Shown: in pieces, positions 21,279 through 23,543 of the stretch
How positions within the stretch are numbered: the first letter of the stretch is position 1
How the letters are laid out: each line of letters opens with the position of its first letter
DNA from: an uncultured Collinsella sp.
GTDB taxonomy: Bacteria; Actinomycetota; Coriobacteriia; Coriobacteriales; Coriobacteriaceae
Length of the DNA stretch: 23,543 bases
NCBI GenBank assembly: GCA_900550825.1
Contig: URTZ01000011.1
Span: 1-23,543, forward strand
Direction: 5' to 3'
Made by a program: the position numbers and the translations under genes
Notes under the pieces: model-generated
Databases searched by the model: none
The model's input: the letters and a program-made list of their open reading frames with translations, nothing else
Told to the model about the DNA's origin: nothing

Positions 21279-21318
21279 ATACCGTTCGCCGAGAAGATAA
21301 AAACCCGCAGCTCACGCC

Positions 21319-21353
21319 TTGATAAACATAGGTAAAGTGTTTAGCAGTTTATC
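21319..21353 (+). promoter_or_regulatory. Candidate promoter/operator of the transaldolase gene
   Basis: TTGATA (21319-21324) is a reasonable -35, with a poor -10 (TTAGCA, 21341-21346) 16 bases later. An inverted repeat GATAAAC (21321-21327) / GTTTATC (21347-21353) overlaps it, about 30 bases before the start codon, and could bind a regulator. Confidence 0.3.
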
Positions 21354-21383
21354 GGCCGTGTGCAAACGAAAGGAATCAGGCAG

Positions 21384-22088
21384 ATGGCAATCAAGGTGTT
21401 CGCTGACGGTGCAAACCTCGAGGGCATGCTCGACATGTACGAGAACGGCAACGTTCAGGGTTTCACGACCAACCCGTCCCTTATGAAGAAGGGTGGCGTG
21501 ACGGATTACCGCGCGTTTGCCAAGGAGGTTCTGGCTCACATCACCGATGTGTCCGTCTCGTTTGAGGTCTTTGCCGATGACGTCGAGACCATGGAGGTCG
21601 AGGCCCGCGAGATCGCTACCTGGGCCGACAACGTCTACGTCAAGATTCCGTGCGTGACCACCAAGGGCGAGTCCACCGCCGAGCTGGTCCGCAAGCTTTC
21701 CGCCGACGGCATCAAGGTTAACGTCACTACTATCTTTACGCCTACGCAGGTCGATGAGATGGTCGAGGCCGTTGACACCGAGGCGCCGTCCATCATCTCG
21801 CTCTTTGCCGGCCGTATCGCCGACACCGGCGTCGACCCCATTCCGTTTGTGACGGAGTCGGTCAAGAAGGCCGCCGCAAAGCCCAACTGCGAGGTCCTGT
21901 GGGCGTCCACGCGCGAGCTCATCAACATTTACCAGGCCGAGGCCTGCGGTTGCCAGATCATCACGGTGCCCAACAGCATCCTGGCCAAGCGCAAGAACAT
22001 TGGTCGCGACCCGTACGAGGTCTCGCTCGATACCGTGCGCGGTTTTGCCAAGGATATCGCGGCGCTCGGTTTCCATATTCTGCCGTAG
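21384..22088 (+). CDS. Transaldolase / fructose-6-phosphate aldolase family protein
   Basis: This encodes 234 residues from the ATG at 21384; AAAGGA lies upstream, and the GTG at 21360 is rejected because it precedes that site. The compact (beta/alpha)8 aldolase size fits the FSA/TalC group and not the ~320-residue classical transaldolase. Lys87 in VYVKIPC is the Schiff-base lysine. FTTNPSLMKKG is the N-terminal substrate loop, VNVTTIFTPTQ and ISLFAGRIADTGVDP give the Thr and phosphate-binding Arg, and WASTREL follows. The reaction is either dihydroxyacetone transfer between sugar phosphates (pentose phosphate pathway) or F6P cleavage; sequence alone does not decide. The product ends GFHILP, and a diverged copy of this last stretch recurs 157 bp downstream. 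Confidence 0.93.
   Translation: MAIKVFADGANLEGMLDMYENGNVQGFTTNPSLMKKGGVTDYRAFAKEVLAHITDVSVSFEVFADDVETMEVEAREIATWADNVYVKIPCVTTKGESTAELVRKLSADGIKVNVTTIFTPTQVDEMVEAVDTEAPSIISLFAGRIADTGVDPIPFVTESVKKAAAKPNCEVLWASTRELINIYQAEACGCQIITVPNSILAKRKNIGRDPYEVSLDTVRGFAKDIAALGFHILP
22061..22088 (+). repeat. Transaldolase 3' end, duplicated downstream (copy 1)
   Basis: The last nine codons and stop region of the transaldolase gene match 22218-22245 at 22 of 28 positions. Confidence 0.7.
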
Positions 22089-22118
22089 CGCGAACACCGA
22101 CTGTACCGTGGGCTGTTC

Positions 22119-22191
22119 GCCCCGGCCTTTCCTTTCCTCTATCGCTCACTCGCTTCGCGAGGGTCGCGCCAGGCAAAGGAAAGGCTGGGGC
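22119..22191. repeat. Large hairpin element after the transaldolase gene
   Basis: GCCCCGGCCTTTCCTTT (22119-22135) matches the reverse complement of 22175-22191 at 16 of 17 positions. A second small stem, CTCGC-TTC-GCGAG (22149-22161), sits in the loop. There is no T-run after it. It lies 31 bp after the transaldolase stop, between the gene's 3' end and its diverged duplicate, and looks like an inserted palindromic repeat. Confidence 0.8.
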
Positions 22192-22217
22192 TGCCGACAC
22201 GAACTTGCCAGTAGGTT

Positions 22218-22245
22218 GGTGATTGGTTTTCATATCCTGCCGTGG
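22218..22245 (+). repeat. Diverged copy of the transaldolase 3' end (copy 2)
   Basis: The plus strand here would translate as VIGFHILPW, against ALGFHILP-stop in the real gene. Within GFHILP all differences are at third codon positions and are silent, while the stop TAG has become TGG. This pattern suggests descent from a functional transaldolase coding sequence, not a chance match. Confidence 0.65.
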
Positions 22246-22330
22246 GCAAAGGTACCCCCGCCTGCGCCGTGCAAAATTGAGAGTATTCAGCAAGGTAAAG
22301 GTCTTTATCAGTTGACCGAAGCATGGAACG

Positions 22331-22381
22331 GCCCCCGTTTTGGCTCTGACGACGCTAAAACGGGGGCTGTTTTTGCTTTTT
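22331..22381 (+). terminator. Strong intrinsic terminator downstream of the transaldolase gene
   Basis: GCCCCCGTTTT (22331-22341) pairs with AAAACGGGGGC (22357-22367) around a 15-base loop, followed by TGTTTTTGCTTTTT. The T-run is on the plus strand, so it ends the transaldolase transcript, about 240 bases after its stop. In the minus direction it could still slow transcripts from the Tex gene. The following 22382-22469 shows nothing recognised. Confidence 0.85.
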
Positions 22382-22469
22382 CGCCTCTGAGGGGCATCCG
22401 GAACGGCGGAATTTGCAGAATACTCGCGATTTTGCACGTCGCTACCGGGGGGACCCTTGCTTTGGCGGT

Positions 22470-23543
22470 TTACTTCCCCTGCACCATGGTGAGGGAGATT
22501 TTCTTGCGGTCGCGATCGACCCTCTCGACCCACACCTTGACCGTGTCGCCGACGCGCACCACGTCGCTGGGGTGCTTGACGAAGCGGTTGGCCAGCTTGG
22601 AGATATGCACGAGGCCGTCCTGGTGCACGCCCACGTCGACGAAGGCACCAAAGTCGACGACGTTGCGCACCGTGCCCTTGAGTTCCATGCCGGGCTCCAG
22701 GTCGTCGATGGAAAGTGCCGAGCGGCTAAAGACCGCCTCGGGCGCGTCGTCGCGCGGGTCGCGACCGGGCTTCTTGAGCTCGTTGACAATGTCGATGAGC
22801 GTGAGGGTGCCGCAGTCCAGGTCGCTTGCCAGCGCCGAGATGCTGCCCAGACGGCGTTCAATGTCGGGCACGCCGCCGCGGCTGAGCTCGCTGGCTTTAA
22901 CGCCTGCGCGCTCCAGGACGGACGTGGCCACCTCGTAGCTCTCGGGGTGGACGCTTGTCGCGTCAAGCGGGTTCTTACCGCCGCTGATGCGCAGGAAGCC
23001 CGCGGCGTTGAGATATGCCTTGGGTCCCAGCTTGGGGACCTTCTTGAGCTGGCGGCGATCGGTAAAGGCGCCGTTTTCCTCGCGGTAGGCCACGATGTTC
23101 TTGGCCACGCTCGGCGTAATGCCCGATACGTATCCCAGCAGGCTTGCGCTCGCGGTGTTGACGTCGACGCCCACGCGGTTAACGACGTCTTCCACCACGT
23201 GGCCCAGGGTGCGCGAAAGCTCGGCCTGGTCAAGGTCGTGCTGGTATTGGCCCACGCCGATGGACTGGGGCGGAATCTTGACGAGCTCTGCCAGCGGGTC
23301 CTGCAGGCGGCGGCCCAGGCTCATGGCGCCACGCACGGTGACGTCCAGATCGGGATACTCCTGGCTGGCGAGCTCGGAGGCGGAGTACACCGATGCGCCG
23401 GCCTCGTTGACGATGGTGTATCGTAGCCCGGGCGCCTGCTCGGCAATGAACTCCGAGACGACTTCCTCGGTCTCGCGGCTGGCGGTGCCGTTGCCGATGA
23501 CGATAGTGTTGACGCCGTCCTTCTTGACGAGGCGGGCGAGTTC
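22470..23543 (-). CDS. tex: Tex-family transcription accessory / RNA-binding protein, C-terminal part (runs off right edge)
   Basis: The minus strand is open from the window edge for 357 codons to the stop at 22470; the start lies outside. IVIGNGTASRETE belongs to the YqgF-like RNase-H-fold domain of Tex. SIGVGQYQHDL and VVEDVVNRVGVDVNTAS follow, typical of the Tex core. Helix-hairpin-helix motifs (SGITPSVAKNIVAYREENG, VPKLGPKAYLNAAGFL) come next. The C-terminal S1 domain (GMELKGTVRNVVDFGAFVDV, DGLVHISKLA, VWVERVDRDRKKISLTM) binds RNA. Tex is a conserved cytosolic protein linked to transcription and RNA turnover. The protein ends directly after the S1 domain without the variable tail of some homologues. 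It converges with the transaldolase gene. Confidence 0.95.
   Translation of the reverse strand, partial: ELARLVKKDGVNTIVIGNGTASRETEEVVSEFIAEQAPGLRYTIVNEAGASVYSASELASQEYPDLDVTVRGAMSLGRRLQDPLAELVKIPPQSIGVGQYQHDLDQAELSRTLGHVVEDVVNRVGVDVNTASASLLGYVSGITPSVAKNIVAYREENGAFTDRRQLKKVPKLGPKAYLNAAGFLRISGGKNPLDATSVHPESYEVATSVLERAGVKASELSRGGVPDIERRLGSISALASDLDCGTLTLIDIVNELKKPGRDPRDDAPEAVFSRSALSIDDLEPGMELKGTVRNVVDFGAFVDVGVHQDGLVHISKLANRFVKHPSDVVRVGDTVKVWVERVDRDRKKISLTMVQGK

Overview
The window looks like a piece of a high-GC Gram-positive gut actinobacterium of the class Coriobacteriia, most likely Collinsella or a close relative. This is inferred from overall GC-rich third-position codon use, Shine-Dalgarno-led starts, a LANTG-type sortase signal, and the family mix. 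No taxonomic search was possible.

Region 1 (1-3120) is accessory DNA. It holds the 5' part of an IS1595/ISXO2-like transposase running off the left edge, an AAA ATPase with a DUF4143/PD-(D/E)XK-like C-terminus, a four- to five-unit 23-bp direct-repeat array directly upstream of that ATPase, and three gene remnants packed into about 760 bp (XRE regulator tail, small membrane protein that may be an N-terminal fragment, IS21 IstB helper tail). Two diverged copies of a roughly 105-bp sequence in direct orientation bracket the ATPase and the remnants.

Region 2 (3120-8830) starts with a sortase-anchored coiled-coil surface protein gene on the minus strand, broken by an apparent one-base deletion. 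It continues with a two-gene operon for a heterodimeric type IV ABC exporter with one degenerate and one consensus ATP site, then a flavodoxin-like protein with its own terminator.

Region 3 (8830-12790) has a repeat-dense intergenic block (17-bp tandem repeat, 62-bp-period hairpin array, long nested inverted repeat), then an LTA-synthase-like sulfatase-fold membrane enzyme (minus) divergent from a nitroreductase (plus), closed by a perfect palindrome.

Region 4 (12790-17720) is a potassium block: Kup transporter, a tiny one-span membrane protein, a REP-like terminator hairpin, and a KdpD-C-terminal-type sensor kinase with a KdpE-type response regulator. No kdpFABC lies in the window, so Kup is a plausible regulatory target (inference).

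Region 5 (17720-23543) is housekeeping: a long RlmKL-type 23S rRNA methyltransferase (minus) whose RlmL half seems to lack its catalytic motif, a divergent HAD phosphatase, an FSA/TalC-type transaldolase, and the C-terminal half of the transcription accessory protein Tex running off the right edge. The transaldolase-Tex gap carries a large hairpin, a diverged duplicate of the transaldolase 3' end, and a terminator.

The most unusual items are the 23-bp array in front of the ATPase, the bracketed fragment mosaic, the hairpin arrays, the kup/small-protein/kdpDE grouping and the degenerate RlmL half. No tRNA, rRNA or CRISPR array was seen.
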